A stretch of 64,000 nt of DNA from Kineosporiaceae bacterium SCSIO 59966 (lineage in GTDB: Bacteria > Actinomycetota > Actinomycetes > Actinomycetales > SCSIO-59966). The translations under genes and the position numbers were made by a program. The stretch covers positions 2,170,001 to 2,234,000 of the forward strand of contig CP052876.1 of assembly GCA_020881835.1 (NCBI GenBank). Direction: 5' to 3'. Within the stretch, counting starts at the first letter, position 1, and each line of letters starts with the position of its first letter. The notes beneath the pieces were generated by a model. That model made no database searches. It was given only the letters and a program-made list of their open reading frames with translations, and was not told the DNA's origin. Shown here piece by piece: positions 48,136-57,172 of this stretch.

Positions 48136-48138
48136 CTC

Positions 48139-48166
48139 GACATCACATCCTTCACGTGATGTCACG
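48139..48166. repeat. Inverted repeat next to the small ORF
   Basis: GACATCAC (48139-48146) and GTGATGTC (48156-48163) form an 8-bp inverted repeat with a 9-bp loop. CGTGA-TG-TCACG (48155-48166) is a second, overlapping palindrome. The loop of the first contains the putative ribosome-binding site of the small ORF. It may be an operator or an RNA hairpin. Confidence 0.5.
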
Positions 48167-48517
48167 GACACCGCTGGTCGTCCGCGCGCGCTCCGCTCCG
48201 CTCGGTGGGATACGCGTTCGAGGGTGAAGACAACTGGCCATGCAGGACTGCTGAGCTGTCGGCCCCGCTTGCTCGCTCTGGAGTTGTGGCTCGGCGTCGC
48301 GGGAGTGCTGTGGTCCCTGTGACCAGCGTGACGCCCAGGTACAGTGAAGTGATCGCCAGCCACCACGTCAAGCGAACAGTCCCTGACGTAGCGTGACTCA
48401 CCCGTTCGCCGTACCGCCGAAACGGTCACGGGGTGACAATCGGTTGACGTCCCGCGATCCGGGCCCATTCTGCCCTACCCTCCGCGACGACGCGACCAAC
48501 GACCGCTGGAGCCCGCC
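48167..48517 (+). promoter_or_regulatory. Gene-free stretch with a possible promoter
   Basis: About 350 bp with a lower GC content than the surrounding genes and no convincing gene. TTGACG (48444-48449) and TACCCT (48476-48481) precede the gene at 48518, but their 26-bp spacing is too wide for a pair. The TACCCT may act alone. The upstream half holds several short open frames that look like chance. Confidence 0.35.
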
Positions 48518-49180
48518 GTGCCCGCCCTACGCCTGCTGCCCGACCTCGAGGACGCCCTCTGCCAGCTGTCCGACGTCCGTGCGGTGAGCGTCGTCACCGA
48601 CCCGGACGCCCGCCCCCAGGAGATCCACGTCCTGGCCAACCCGGGCAAGCCCGCCAAGCAGCTCGTCCGCGATGTCCAATCCGTCGCCCTGGCCCAGTTC
48701 GACCTCGACCTGGACCACCGCATCGTGTCCGTCGTCCAGATCGGCGACCGGGACGCGACGCACGAGGAGGACTCCGCCGCCGAGGCGACGACGGACCGGC
48801 CGGACCACGCGCGCGTGGTCGTGACGAGCATCGCCACCCGCACCGCCGGCGGCCAGTACGAGGTGGAGGTGACGCTGGGCGCCGGGGACGACGCGTTCAC
48901 CGGCTCCGCGCTCGGACCGCTCTCGCCCTCTCACCGGCCACGCATCGTGGCCTCGGCGACGCTGGCGGCCCTCCGCGAGCTGCTCGGCATGCGCTGCGAG
49001 CTGGAGACCGCGGACCTGGTCCGCACCGCCACCCGGGAGGTCGCACTTGTCGTTCTCGTCCTCGGTGTCCCGCGGGTGGGCGAGCAGGTGCTGACGGGCT
49101 CCGCGCCCGTGCGCGGGGACCACCCGGACGCCGTGGCCCGGGCCGTGCTCGACGCCCTCAACCGGACCCTCGCCGGCTGA
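48518..49180 (+). CDS. Conserved-looking hypothetical protein
   Basis: 220-residue acidic soluble protein. DLEDALCQLSDVRAVSVVTDPDARPQEIHVLANPGKP and LVRDVQSVALAQFDLDLDHRIVSVVQI look like a regular alpha/beta unit, and the second half (SIATRTAGGQYEVEVTLGAG, ARAVLDALNRTLAG) repeats a strand-strand-helix pattern. I do not recognise the family. GTG 48518. It precedes the bL37 gene by 64 bp. Confidence 0.7.
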   Translation: MPALRLLPDLEDALCQLSDVRAVSVVTDPDARPQEIHVLANPGKPAKQLVRDVQSVALAQFDLDLDHRIVSVVQIGDRDATHEEDSAAEATTDRPDHARVVVTSIATRTAGGQYEVEVTLGAGDDAFTGSALGPLSPSHRPRIVASATLAALRELLGMRCELETADLVRTATREVALVVLVLGVPRVGEQVLTGSAPVRGDHPDAVARAVLDALNRTLAG

Positions 49181-49244
49181 GCCGCCCCTGCCGGTGTGGG
49201 ACGATGCCGGCACGCAGACCACCGTCACCTCGAGGAGGACCGGG

Positions 49245-49319
49245 ATGAGCAAGCGAGCCCGTAAGCGCCGCGCACGCAAGAACAGCGCTGCCAACCACGG
49301 CAACCGCCCCAACGCCTGA
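49245..49319 (+). CDS. Ribosomal protein bL37 (AURKAIP1/COX24-like)
   Basis: 24-residue, very basic peptide beginning MSKRARKRRARKNSAANHGN. This is the actinobacterial small ribosomal protein bL37. The ATG has a strong ribosome-binding site, CGAGGAGG (49231-49238). It is too short for most gene finders. It lies just before rsrA on the opposite strand. Confidence 0.9.
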   Translation: MSKRARKRRARKNSAANHGNRPNA

Positions 49320-49331
49320 CGGCGTCCGGGC

Positions 49332-49592
49332 TCAGTCCAGCTGGACGCGGACCTCGGTGATCCGGGCCATGATCCGGGTCCGCAGGCTGTCCGGGGCTGG
49401 CTCCTGACAGGACCGGCGCACGAGCGCCTTCAACGCCACCTCGAGGTCGAACTGCCGCAGGCACGGGGCGCACTCGTCGAGGTGCTGGCGGATGCGGACG
49501 AGGTCGTGGTGGGTGAGCTCGTCGTCCAGGTACTCGTAGACCCGGTCGAGGACGTCACGACAGTCCGTCTCGTGCGGACGACCACAGCTCAC
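49332..49592 (-). CDS. rsrA: Mycothiol-system anti-sigma factor RsrA
   Basis: Redox-sensing zinc anti-sigma factor, 86 residues. The ZAS motif is [13 protein letters not shown] (H-x3-C-x2-C), and [23 protein letters not shown] provides further Cys residues near the N-terminus. Disulfide stress would release SigR. The start overlaps the sigR stop, so the two are co-translated. Length and motif are typical. Confidence 0.94.
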   Translation of the reverse strand: MSCGRPHETDCRDVLDRVYEYLDDELTHHDLVRIRQHLDECAPCLRQFDLEVALKALVRRSCQEPAPDSLRTRIMARITEVRVQLD

Positions 49593-50209
49593 GAGTCCTC
49601 CCCCGATCCTGACGTGGGCACCAGCCCACGCTCCCGGGCGTAGTCCTCCAGCATCGCCCGCAGCTGGCGACGTCCGCGGTGCAGCCGCGACATCACCGTG
49701 CCGATGGGCGTGCCCATGATCTCGGCGATCTCCTTGTAGGCGAAGCCCTCGACGTCCGCGAGGTACACCGCCATGCGGAAGTCCTCGGGCAGGGCCTGCA
49801 GAGCGTCCTTGACGTCGGAGTCGGGCAGCCGGTCGAGTGCCTCGGCCTCCGCCGAGCGCAGACCGGTCGAGGTGTGCGACTCGGCGCGGGCGAGCTGCCA
49901 GTCCTCGATCTCCTCCGCCTGCGACTGCTGCGGCTGCCGCTGCTTCTTGCGGTAGGAGTTGATGTACGTGTTGGTGAGGATCCGGTACAACCAGGCCTTG
50001 AGGTTCGTCCCGGGCCGGTACTGGTGGAACGACCCGAAGGCCTTGGTGTACGCCTCCTGGACGAGGTCCTCGGCGTCCGCCGGGTTACGGGTCATCCGCA
50101 GCGCCGCGGAGTACAGCTGGTCGAGGTACTGCAGCGCCTCGTCCTCGAAGCGGGCAGCGCGCTGCTCGGAGGTCTCCTCCTGAGGGGCGCGCGTCGTCTC
50201 CTCGCTCAT
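49589..50209 (-). CDS. sigR: ECF sigma factor SigR (disulfide-stress)
   Basis: 206 residues from ATG 50209. Region 2 is [34 protein letters not shown] with [22 protein letters not shown]; region 4 is [47 protein letters not shown]. It drives thiol-oxidative stress genes with mycothiol-system partners. A TAGGCT (minus strand 50223-50218) 8 nt upstream could give a leaderless mRNA. The frame stays open for 43 more codons to GTG 50338, which overlaps the upstream hydrolase stop, so a longer isoform is possible, like the unstable SigR-prime of Streptomyces. Confidence 0.94.
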   Translation of the reverse strand: MSEETTRAPQEETSEQRAARFEDEALQYLDQLYSAALRMTRNPADAEDLVQEAYTKAFGSFHQYRPGTNLKAWLYRILTNTYINSYRKKQRQPQQSQAEEIEDWQLARAESHTSTGLRSAEAEALDRLPDSDVKDALQALPEDFRMAVYLADVEGFAYKEIAEIMGTPIGTVMSRLHRGRRQLRAMLEDYARERGLVPTSGSGEDS

Positions 50210-50334
50210 CGCCGCTGAGCCTAGTGCTGCGCCTGAGCCGTCCGCGAACCGCGACGGGGCGACCCCGCCGGCAAGCACGGCGTCAAGGTTGACCAGCACG
50301 GGCGTGACCTCCGGACGGGGACGGGGCAGCGTTC

Positions 50335-50997
50335 TCACCCGGTGCGAACACCACCGCGACCGGGTGTGTTCCGCAGCCGCTGGAGCCAGGCGACGACGGC
50401 GCCGGCCACGGCGTCCGGGTCGGCTGCCAGGGCGTGGTTCCCGTCGACGGCGACGACCTCCACCTCGGCGCGGCCGTGGGGTGCCGCCGCCCGGACGTCG
50501 TCCGGGCTGCCGAAGGGGTCCCGGCGGCCCTGGACGACGAGGACCGGCCGGTCGTCCGGAAGCTCACCGGCCCGGCTTCGGTCGGGACGTCCCGGCGGGT
50601 GCAGGGGGAACGCCAGGCAGCACACCCCCACCGCGTCGAGGTCCGCGGCCGTCCGGCAGGCGACCCGCGCCCCGGCGCTGCGGCCGCCGACGACGAGCGG
50701 CCCGCGAGCGGGCAGGGCCCGCAGCACCTCGGTCCACGCGGCGTCGAGCCGGGCGGGTGCGGTGGCCACCCGGCGGCCGGCCACCTTCCACGGCTGGACG
50801 ACGAGGGCCACCTCCCAGCCTGCGGCCACCGCCGCGTCCCGGACGGCGAGCAGGTCCGGGGCGTCGACCCCGCCGCCCGCCCCGTGACCGAGGACGAGCC
50901 GCCCGACCGGGCGTCCGGCAGGCTCGCTCAGCCGGACCCGCGCCGGGCCCTGCGAGGTCGGGACCTCGACCTCAGAAGAGCGCGGTGTCCTGGCCAC
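50335..50997 (-). CDS. Alpha/beta-hydrolase family protein (dienelactone-hydrolase-like)
   Basis: 220 residues. [19 protein letters not shown] forms the oxyanion region, the nucleophile elbow is [16 protein letters not shown] (Ser near residue 108), and [18 protein letters not shown] and [17 protein letters not shown] carry the Asp and His of the triad. This is the KANL3/Tex30-like small hydrolase type. Its TGA overlaps the upstream in-frame GTG of the long sigR form. Its start lies 26 nt inside the SRAP gene. Confidence 0.88.
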   Translation of the reverse strand: MARTPRSSEVEVPTSQGPARVRLSEPAGRPVGRLVLGHGAGGGVDAPDLLAVRDAAVAAGWEVALVVQPWKVAGRRVATAPARLDAAWTEVLRALPARGPLVVGGRSAGARVACRTAADLDAVGVCCLAFPLHPPGRPDRSRAGELPDDRPVLVVQGRRDPFGSPDDVRAAAPHGRAEVEVVAVDGNHALAADPDAVAGAVVAWLQRLRNTPGRGGVRTG

Positions 50998-51775
50998 CGA
51001 GCAGCTCCCCCGTCGCCGGGTCGACGACCCCGACCAGCTCCTCGACCGGCGCCGGCTGGGTCAGCTCCGGGCCGTTGTTGCGCACGTTGTTCACCCGCGG
51101 ACTGACCGGGACGGCGGTGAACCGACCCGGTGGCACCGGCGCGAGCAGCCCGCGGACGTCGTCCGGGTCGGTGACCGCCGGGTCGAGCCAGGCCTCCCAC
51201 CTCTCCCGGGGCAGGACGAACGGCATCCGGTCGTGGATCCGGTCGAGACCGGGCTCGGCGTCCGTCGTGACGATGGCGTACGTGGCCAGCCAGGCCGCCG
51301 GGTCGTCGGCGTCCCGGCCGGGGTCCCGCCACAGCTCGTACACCCCGGCGAAGGCGAGACCCTCGTCGTCGGCGGGGCGGATGTAGAAGGGCTGCTTGCG
51401 CGGCCGGCCCCGCCCGTCGGTGACGACCGGGCTGGCCTGCCACTCGTACCAGCCGTCCGCCGGCACCAGGCACCGGCGCACCGCGGCGGCGCGCCGGTAG
51501 GCCGGTTTGTCGAGCAGCGACTCGGCCCGGGCGTTGATCATCCGGTTTCCCACGGTGCGGTCGCTGGCCCAGGACGGGACGAGCCCCCAGGTGAGCAGCC
51601 GCAGCCGGCGGGCGTCGTCCCGCTCGAGGACGACGGGGTTCGCCGTGGTCGGCGCGACGTTCCAGTCGGGGCCGTCGCGGCCGGGAGCGGCCGGCGGGTC
51701 CAGCTCGACCGTGTGCACCTCGAACTCCTCGGCGAGCTCGTCGGGGTGCCGGCTCGCCGCGTACCTGCCGCACAT
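50972..51775 (-). CDS. SOS response-associated peptidase, SRAP/YedK family
   Basis: 267 residues; these proteins crosslink to and protect abasic sites in single-stranded DNA. The catalytic Cys2 follows the initiator Met (MCGRYAAS). Conserved elements are WNVAPTTANPVV, LTWGLVPSWA, NARAESLLDKPAYR with the active Glu/Asn, CLVPADGWYEW, and the His in LDRIHDRMPFVL. ATG 51775 is required to expose Cys2; the frame remains open further upstream without homology. Confidence 0.93.
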   Translation of the reverse strand: MCGRYAASRHPDELAEEFEVHTVELDPPAAPGRDGPDWNVAPTTANPVVLERDDARRLRLLTWGLVPSWASDRTVGNRMINARAESLLDKPAYRRAAAVRRCLVPADGWYEWQASPVVTDGRGRPRKQPFYIRPADDEGLAFAGVYELWRDPGRDADDPAAWLATYAIVTTDAEPGLDRIHDRMPFVLPRERWEAWLDPAVTDPDDVRGLLAPVPPGRFTAVPVSPRVNNVRNNGPELTQPAPVEELVGVVDPATGELLGGQDTALF

Positions 51776-51847
51776 GGCACCCAGCCTGCCAGCAGCGCAG
51801 CCCCGGTGGTCTCGCGCCACGGGCCGTTCTGCGGTAGGACAAGGCAC

Positions 51848-52393
51848 ATGACGCTCGTCCGCCGCATCGCCCGTCCGCTGCTGTCCGCCGTCTTCATCGC
51901 CACCGGCCTGGACCAGGCCCGGCACCCCGCCGCCAAGGCGGATGCCGCGCGCCCGCTCGTGCACCGGGTCGCCGGACCGCTGCGCCTGCCCGACGACCCG
52001 GAGACGCTCGTGCGGGCCAACGGCGCGGCGATGGCCGGGGCGGGCGCGCTGCTCGCCCTCAACCGCCTCCCCCGGGTGTCCTCGGCCGTGCTGGCCGCGA
52101 CGCTCGTCCCGACGACGTACGTCGAGCACCCGTTCTGGACGGTGCGTGACCCGGAGGAGAAGCGCCGGCAGCGGACCCACTTCCTCAAGAACCTCGGGCT
52201 GCTCGGCGGCGTGCTGCTGGCCACCGTCGACACCGAGGGCCGTCCGGGCCTGGCGTGGCGGACCCGGCACGCGACGAAGGACGCCAGGCGCACCGCCCGG
52301 CACGCCGGCCGCGAGGCGCGGACCGTGGCGCGGCAGGCTCGCCGGGAGGCTGAGCGGGCGGCGCGGCGTGCCGGCAGCGCCGTCGGGGTCTGA
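51848..52393 (+). CDS. DoxX-family membrane protein with basic tail
   Basis: 181 residues. Residues 1-125 form a DoxX-type membrane domain (RPLLSAVFIATGLDQARHPAAK, VLAATLVPTTYVEHPFWTV, KRRQRTHFLKNLGLLGGVLLATV). The remaining 50 residues are Arg/Ala-rich, with a run of short repeats like RTARHAGREAR and RQARREAERAAR, which may bind nucleic acid or lipid. It is divergent from the SRAP gene. The stop codon lies within the first of four 15-bp repeats. Confidence 0.8.
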   Translation: MTLVRRIARPLLSAVFIATGLDQARHPAAKADAARPLVHRVAGPLRLPDDPETLVRANGAAMAGAGALLALNRLPRVSSAVLAATLVPTTYVEHPFWTVRDPEEKRRQRTHFLKNLGLLGGVLLATVDTEGRPGLAWRTRHATKDARRTARHAGREARTVARQARREAERAARRAGSAVGV

Positions 52394-52440
52394 GGCGTCG
52401 GGGTCCGAGACGTCAGGGTCCGAGGCGTCAGGGTCCGAGA
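52381..52440. repeat. Four tandem 15-bp repeats after doxX
   Basis: Units at 52381, 52396, 52411 and 52426 match CGTCRGGGTCYGAGR. The first overlaps the doxX stop codon, so copy number changes would not affect the protein. A simple minisatellite, probably made by slippage. Confidence 0.85.
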
Positions 52441-52483
52441 GCGAGCGTTCCGTGCACCGCACCGGGTCGTAGGCTCGCCACCT

Positions 52484-53788
52484 ATGAGCCTGCCGCTGTG
52501 GCCGGCGCCGACCCCGGACCGGCCCGTCGACGCGACCGTCACCCTGCCCGGCTCCAAGTCGCTGACCAACCGCTACCTCGTGATCGCCGCCCTGGCCGCT
52601 CAGCCGTCCCGGCTCCGGGCGCCGCTGCGCTCCCGCGACACCCTGCTCATGGCCGGTGCCCTGCGGGCCCTCGGCGCCGGCATCGAGGACGTCCCGGGAG
52701 CGTCCCCGTTCGGTGAGGACTGGCTCGTCACGCCGGCCCCCCTGCACGGCGGCTCCGTCGACTGCGGTCTCGCCGGCACGGTCATGCGCTTCCTGCCCCC
52801 GGTCGCGGCCCTCGCCGCCGGCGACGTCCGGTTCGACGGGGACCCCCGCGCCCGCGAGCGGCCGATGTCAGCGGTCCTCGAGGCCCTGCGCGCTCTCGGC
52901 GTCCGGGTCAGCGACGACGGCCGGGGGGGTCTGCCGTTCACCGTTCACGGCACCGGCACCGTGACCGGCGGCGAGGTCGCCATCGACGCCACGGACTCCA
53001 GCCAGTTCGTCTCCGGGCTGCTGCTGGCCGCGGCCCGTTTCGAGCGGGGCCTCACCGTTCGGCACACCGGCGCGCCGATCCCGAGCCGGCCGCACGTGTC
53101 GATGACCGTCGAGGCGCTGCGCGACGTCGGCGTCGTCGTCGACGACCTCGAGCCGGACACCTGGCGGGTCGAGCCCGGGGAGATCGGCGGACTGGACGTC
53201 CAGGTCGAACCGGACCTGTCCAACGCCACCGCCTTCCTGGCCGCCGCGGCCGTCACCGGGGGTCGCGTCACCGTCCCGGGCTGGCCGCAGTGGACGACGC
53301 AGGCCGGCGACGCGATCCGGGACCTGCTCGACTCGATGGGAGCCGAGGTGACCCTCGAGCGGGACGGCCTCACCGTGCGGGGCACCGGCGAGCTGTACGG
53401 GGTGGACGCCGACCTGCACGACGCCGGAGAGCTCACCCCCACGGTGGCCGCGCTCGCCGCCCTCGCCGACACCCCCTCCCGGCTGTCCGGCGTCGCGCAC
53501 CTTCGCGGCCACGAGACCGACCGGCTCGCGGCGCTGGCCCGGGAGATCACCGGCCTGGGAGGCGACGTCACCGAGACCGCCGACGGTCTGGTCGTCCGCC
53601 CCGCCCCGCTGCACGCGGGGGTGTTCCACACCTACGGCGACCACCGGCTGGCCACCGCCGGCGCGGTGATCGGCCTGCGGGTGCCCGGAGTCCAGGTCGA
53701 GGACGTCGGCACCACGGCGAAGACCCTGCCGGACTTCCCCGGCATGTGGTCGCGGATGCTCCAGCCCGCCCGGGAGGCCACCGGGTGA
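52484..53788 (+). CDS. aroA: EPSP synthase (3-phosphoshikimate 1-carboxyvinyltransferase)
   Basis: Shikimate-pathway enzyme joining shikimate-3-phosphate and PEP, 434 residues. [18 protein letters not shown] (about 22-39), [55 protein letters not shown], and [14 protein letters not shown] with the conserved catalytic residues are present. ATG 52484 lies 8 nt after TAGGCT (52470-52475), so the mRNA may be leaderless. The stop overlaps the rsgA GTG. Confidence 0.95.
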   Translation: MSLPLWPAPTPDRPVDATVTLPGSKSLTNRYLVIAALAAQPSRLRAPLRSRDTLLMAGALRALGAGIEDVPGASPFGEDWLVTPAPLHGGSVDCGLAGTVMRFLPPVAALAAGDVRFDGDPRARERPMSAVLEALRALGVRVSDDGRGGLPFTVHGTGTVTGGEVAIDATDSSQFVSGLLLAAARFERGLTVRHTGAPIPSRPHVSMTVEALRDVGVVVDDLEPDTWRVEPGEIGGLDVQVEPDLSNATAFLAAAAVTGGRVTVPGWPQWTTQAGDAIRDLLDSMGAEVTLERDGLTVRGTGELYGVDADLHDAGELTPTVAALAALADTPSRLSGVAHLRGHETDRLAALAREITGLGGDVTETADGLVVRPAPLHAGVFHTYGDHRLATAGAVIGLRVPGVQVEDVGTTAKTLPDFPGMWSRMLQPAREATG

Positions 53789-54816
53789 CCTCCCGGTCGA
53801 CGCGACGCCTGGACGAGAGCGACGTCCGGATCCGCCCCAACCCCAGAGGGTCTCGACCCCGGACGAAGGACCGGCCACGGCACGAGGACGCCGTCACCGG
53901 CCGGGTCCTCACCGTCGACCGGGGCCGGTACACCACGCTCGTCGACGAGGACGGCCCCACCGAGCGGGTCGTCGTCGCGATGCGGGCGCGGGAGATCCAG
54001 CGCACCGGCATCGTCGTCGGCGACCGGGTCGGAGTCGTCGGCGACGTCAGCGGGACGACGGACGCCCTCGCCAGGATCGTCCGGGTCGAGCCACGGGCCA
54101 CCGTGCTGCGCCGGACCGCCGACGACAGCGACCCGGTCGAACGGGTCGTCGTCGCCAACGCCGACCAGCTGGTCGTCGTCACCGCGGTCGCCGACCCCGC
54201 GCCCCGGCACCGGATGGTCGATCGCGCGCTCGTCGCTGCGTACGACGCGGGCATCACGCCGCTGCTGTGCCTCACCAAGGCCGACCTCGCCGACCCCGCC
54301 CCGTTCCTGGCCGCCTACCGCGACCTCGACCTGACCACGCTCGTGACCCGCCGTCGTCCGGACGGCTCCATCGACGGGGTGGAGGACGTCCGCGCCCGGC
54401 TGGCCGGGCACGAGACCGTGCTGCTCGGCCACTCCGGGGTCGGCAAGTCCACGCTCGTCAACGCCCTCGTCCCGGACGCCGACCGGGCCACCGGCAGCGT
54501 CAACGCCGTCACCGGACGGGGACGGCACACCTCGTCCTCGGCGGTCGCGCTGCGGCTGCCCGGCCGGTCCGGCTGGGTGACCGACACCCCGGGCATCCGC
54601 TCGTTCGGGCTCGCGCACGTGCAGCCGCAGCACCTGCTGCGCGCCTTCGAGGACCTCGAGCCCGGCAGCGCCGGCTGCCCCCGCGGCTGCAGCCACGACG
54701 AGCCGGACTGCGCCCTGGACGCGTGGGTCGAGGCGGGCAACGCCGGACCGCACGGCCGGGCCCGGCTGGACTCGCTGCGCCGGCTGCTGCGCAGCCGCAC
54801 CGAGGCGGACGGGTGA
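53785..54816 (+). CDS. rsgA: Ribosome small-subunit GTPase RsgA
   Basis: Circularly permuted GTPase that checks 30S maturation, 343 residues. An N-terminal OB domain is followed by G4 LTKADLADP (about 160), G1 [12 protein letters not shown] (about 213), the G2 region [10 protein letters not shown]3 DTPGIRSFG, and the zinc domain [14 protein letters not shown] near 292. GTG 53785 overlaps the aroA stop and its own stop overlaps the CPBP gene. Confidence 0.94.
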   Translation: MTSRSTRRLDESDVRIRPNPRGSRPRTKDRPRHEDAVTGRVLTVDRGRYTTLVDEDGPTERVVVAMRAREIQRTGIVVGDRVGVVGDVSGTTDALARIVRVEPRATVLRRTADDSDPVERVVVANADQLVVVTAVADPAPRHRMVDRALVAAYDAGITPLLCLTKADLADPAPFLAAYRDLDLTTLVTRRRPDGSIDGVEDVRARLAGHETVLLGHSGVGKSTLVNALVPDADRATGSVNAVTGRGRHTSSSAVALRLPGRSGWVTDTPGIRSFGLAHVQPQHLLRAFEDLEPGSAGCPRGCSHDEPDCALDAWVEAGNAGPHGRARLDSLRRLLRSRTEADG

Positions 54817-55511
54817 CCCGGGGGGACGCGGTCACCGCGGCCGCCGTCACCCTCGGTCTCGCCGCCTGGAACAACGGGCTCGGCGCGACGGACTGGCACT
54901 CCCGCCGCTACGTCCCGGCGAACAGCGCGGCCGCCGCGGGCCTACTGGTCCTGGCACGGGCCCGAGGGATCACCCCCGCCGAGCTCGGCACCGAGCTCGC
55001 GCGCGTCCCCGCCGGGCTGCGCCTCGGCGGAACCCTGGCCGCAGTGGTCGCCGGCGGCATCGCCGCCGCGGTCGCCGTCCCGGGGCTGCGCCGGCTGCTG
55101 GCCGACGAGCGGATCACCGAGCTGTCCGGTCGCGAGGTCGCGCACCACGTCGCGCTGCGGGTCCCCGTGGGGACGGCGCTGTGGGAGGAGATCGCGTTCC
55201 GCGCCGTCCTGCCCGCGGTCCTCGGCCGGCTGCTGCCTCGGCGGCGCGCCGAGCAGGCCGCGGCGGTCGTGTTCGGTCTGTGGCACGTGCGGCCGGCGCT
55301 CGAGGCGGCCCGCGCCGACGGCGTCCGGGCGCCCCGGCGGCTCGCCGGGTCGACCGCGGCGGCCGTGGTGAGCACGTCGTTGGCCGGCTGGTTCCTCACC
55401 GCGCTGCACCGGCGCAGCGGCAGCGTCACCGCACCCCTCGTCGTCCACGCCGCGTCGAACGCCCTCGGCACGCTCGCCGTGGCGGCAGCGGACCGGCTGG
55501 CGCACCGGTAG
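54813..55511 (+). CDS. CPBP-family intramembrane metalloprotease
   Basis: 232 residues with about five hydrophobic segments. Active-site motifs are EEIAFRAVLPAVLGRLL (Glu-Glu-x3-Arg type, about 121), FGLWHVRPALEA (His) and VVHAASNALG (His/Asn). CPBP proteins process prenylated or bacteriocin-related substrates; the role here is unknown. GTG 54813 overlaps the rsgA stop. Confidence 0.88.
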   Translation: MTRGDAVTAAAVTLGLAAWNNGLGATDWHSRRYVPANSAAAAGLLVLARARGITPAELGTELARVPAGLRLGGTLAAVVAGGIAAAVAVPGLRRLLADERITELSGREVAHHVALRVPVGTALWEEIAFRAVLPAVLGRLLPRRRAEQAAAVVFGLWHVRPALEAARADGVRAPRRLAGSTAAAVVSTSLAGWFLTALHRRSGSVTAPLVVHAASNALGTLAVAAADRLAHR

Positions 55512-55514
55512 CGT
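55509..55514 (+). promoter_or_regulatory. Putative -10 box of hisN
   Basis: TAGCGT overlaps the end of the CPBP gene and sits 7 nt before GTG 55522, the leaderless spacing seen elsewhere in the window. It decides the hisN start in favour of 55522 over 55513. Confidence 0.4.
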
Positions 55515-55521
55515 GCACGGG

Positions 55522-56355
55522 GTGAACCGAGGCTACGACGACGACCTGCGGCTGGCCCACGTCATCGCCGACTCCGTCGACGGCCTGACGATGGAGCGCT
55601 TCCGCGCCCAGGACCTGCGGGTGGAGGCCAAGCCGGACCTCAGCCCGGTCACCGACGCCGACCGCGGCGCCGAGCAGCTGGTGCGGGCCCAGCTCGGGCG
55701 CACCCGGCCTCGGGACGCGGTCATCGGTGAGGAGTACGCACCGACCGGACACGGCCCGCGGCAGTGGGTCGTCGACCCGATCGACGGCACGAAGAGCTTC
55801 GTCCGCGGCGTGCCGGTGTGGGCCACGCTCATCGCCCTCGTCGACGACGGGGAGCCGGTGCTCGGCGTGGTGTCGGCTCCCGCGCTCAACCGCCGCTGGT
55901 GGGCCGCGGTCGGCTCCGGGGCGTGGAGCGGGCCACGGCTGTCCTCGGCCACCCGGCTGCGGGTCTCCGACGTCCGGCGGCTCCCCGACGCCTCACTGTC
56001 GTACTCGAGCCTCGCCGGCTGGGAGGAGCGCGGGTCGCTGCCGCAGTTCCTCGACCTCACCCGTCGGTGCTGGCGCACCCGCGCCTACGGCGACTTCTGG
56101 TCGTACGCGCTGCTCGCCGAGGGCGCGGTCGACATCGCCTGCGAACCCCAGCTCGAGGTGCACGACATGGCGGCGCTCGTCCCCGTCGTCACCGAGGCGG
56201 GCGGCCGGTTCACCTCGCTGGACGGCGTCCCCGGTCCCTTCGGCGGCAGCGCCCTGGCCACGAACGGGCACCTGCACGACGACGTCCTCAGGGTGCTCCA
56301 CCAGGACAGCACGGACGGCGCGAGCAGGATCGCCCACAGGTCGAACCAGCCGTAG
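55522..56355 (+). CDS. hisN: Histidinol-phosphatase, inositol-monophosphatase type
   Basis: Histidine biosynthesis phosphatase, 277 residues. Metal site DLSPVTDADRGAEQLV, VIGEEY, the signature WVVDPIDGTKSFVRGVPVWATL (about 85-106), YGDFWSYALLAEGAVDIACEP and EVHDMAALVPVVTEAGG are all intact. The family usually ends soon after ALATNGHLHDDVL; the last 15 or so residues here are extra and lie opposite the convergent membrane gene. Confidence 0.92.
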   Translation: MNRGYDDDLRLAHVIADSVDGLTMERFRAQDLRVEAKPDLSPVTDADRGAEQLVRAQLGRTRPRDAVIGEEYAPTGHGPRQWVVDPIDGTKSFVRGVPVWATLIALVDDGEPVLGVVSAPALNRRWWAAVGSGAWSGPRLSSATRLRVSDVRRLPDASLSYSSLAGWEERGSLPQFLDLTRRCWRTRAYGDFWSYALLAEGAVDIACEPQLEVHDMAALVPVVTEAGGRFTSLDGVPGPFGGSALATNGHLHDDVLRVLHQDSTDGASRIAHRSNQP

Positions 56356-56996
56356 CCGCCGGCGGCCCCGCTCGGCGGGTTGCCCTGGGTGACGACCCCC
56401 AGGACCGGGTCCCGCTCGGCCCACTGCCAGGTGCCCCACGCCGTCCCGACCAGCTCCAGCCAGCTGACGACGACGAACGCCCCCACGTAGAGCGTCCGGG
56501 AGCGGCCCCAGGCGAGGAAGCCGAGCAGGCAGGCGAACCAGAACGCGCCCAGGGCGTCGTGCCGCTCGGCCAGCGTCACGCCGTGCACCGCCCAGGCCCC
56601 GCCGACGACGACCGTCGCCGCGACGAGCGGGCGGGACCACTGCTGGAACAGCTCGCTGCGGCCGAGCGCCAGCGCGGCGAGGTAGACGAGCCCGTGCCCG
56701 GGCGGCACGTACGCGGGCACGGTCTCCAGCCGGTACGTGTACGCCTCGAGCAGCGGGGAGAACGTGTACTCGACCATCGTGGCGAGCACGACGACCACAC
56801 CGGTCTGGGCCCGCACGAGCGGGGTCTCGCGACGGAGCAGAGCGATCAGCACCCCCCAGGTGAGGACGCCGAGCGCCACCTGCTCGAGCATCGGCCCGGA
56901 GCGGTCCAGCCACAGGACTACGCCGATCCAGGCCATCACCCCGGCGGCCAGGAGCAGGTCCCGGCGGCTGCGCCGGACCAGGTCACGGACGGTCAC
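56085..56996 (-). CDS. Membrane protein of unknown function with an antisense-derived tail
   Basis: About 303 residues. Residues 1-240 hold roughly seven hydrophobic segments (LLLAAGVMAWIGVVLWL, VVVVLATMVEYTFSPLLEAYTYRL, GLVYLAALALG, LGAFWFACLLGFLAWG) and end with GYGWFDLWAILLAPSV. The last 65 residues are Ser/Pro/Thr-rich and lie entirely opposite hisN, so they look like a read-through after loss of a stop. GTG 56996 has GGGGGAGGG upstream; ATG 57029 is possible. No family recognised. Confidence 0.7.
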   Translation of the reverse strand: MTVRDLVRRSRRDLLLAAGVMAWIGVVLWLDRSGPMLEQVALGVLTWGVLIALLRRETPLVRAQTGVVVVLATMVEYTFSPLLEAYTYRLETVPAYVPPGHGLVYLAALALGRSELFQQWSRPLVAATVVVGGAWAVHGVTLAERHDALGAFWFACLLGFLAWGRSRTLYVGAFVVVSWLELVGTAWGTWQWAERDPVLGVVTQGNPPSGAAGGYGWFDLWAILLAPSVLSWWSTLRTSSCRCPFVARALPPKGPGTPSSEVNRPPASVTTGTSAAMSCTSSWGSQAMSTAPSASSAYDQKSP

Positions 56997-57020
56997 GGCC
57001 GCCACCCTCCCCCACCCCCT

Positions 57021-57073
57021 CGTGATCATGCAATCCCGCCACCCTGTCGTGGTGGCGGGATTGCATGATCACG
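57021..57073. repeat. Perfect 23-bp inverted repeat
   Basis: Arms at 57021-57043 and 57051-57073 are perfectly complementary, with a 7-nt centre CTGTCGT. The outer part reads CGTGATCATGCAATCCCGCC. It lies between two divergent genes, so it is not placed as a shared terminator. It may be a REP-like or small mobile repeat; no second copy was seen in this window. Confidence 0.85.
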
Positions 57074-57172
57074 GCGGGGTTGGAGTTGGAGTGCTAGGTT
57101 CGCCCCAGTTCTTGTCGCCGTGTTGTGCCTCGGCAGCCGGACGCCGCGGCGCGGGTGGGAGAGGGTGGGCTG

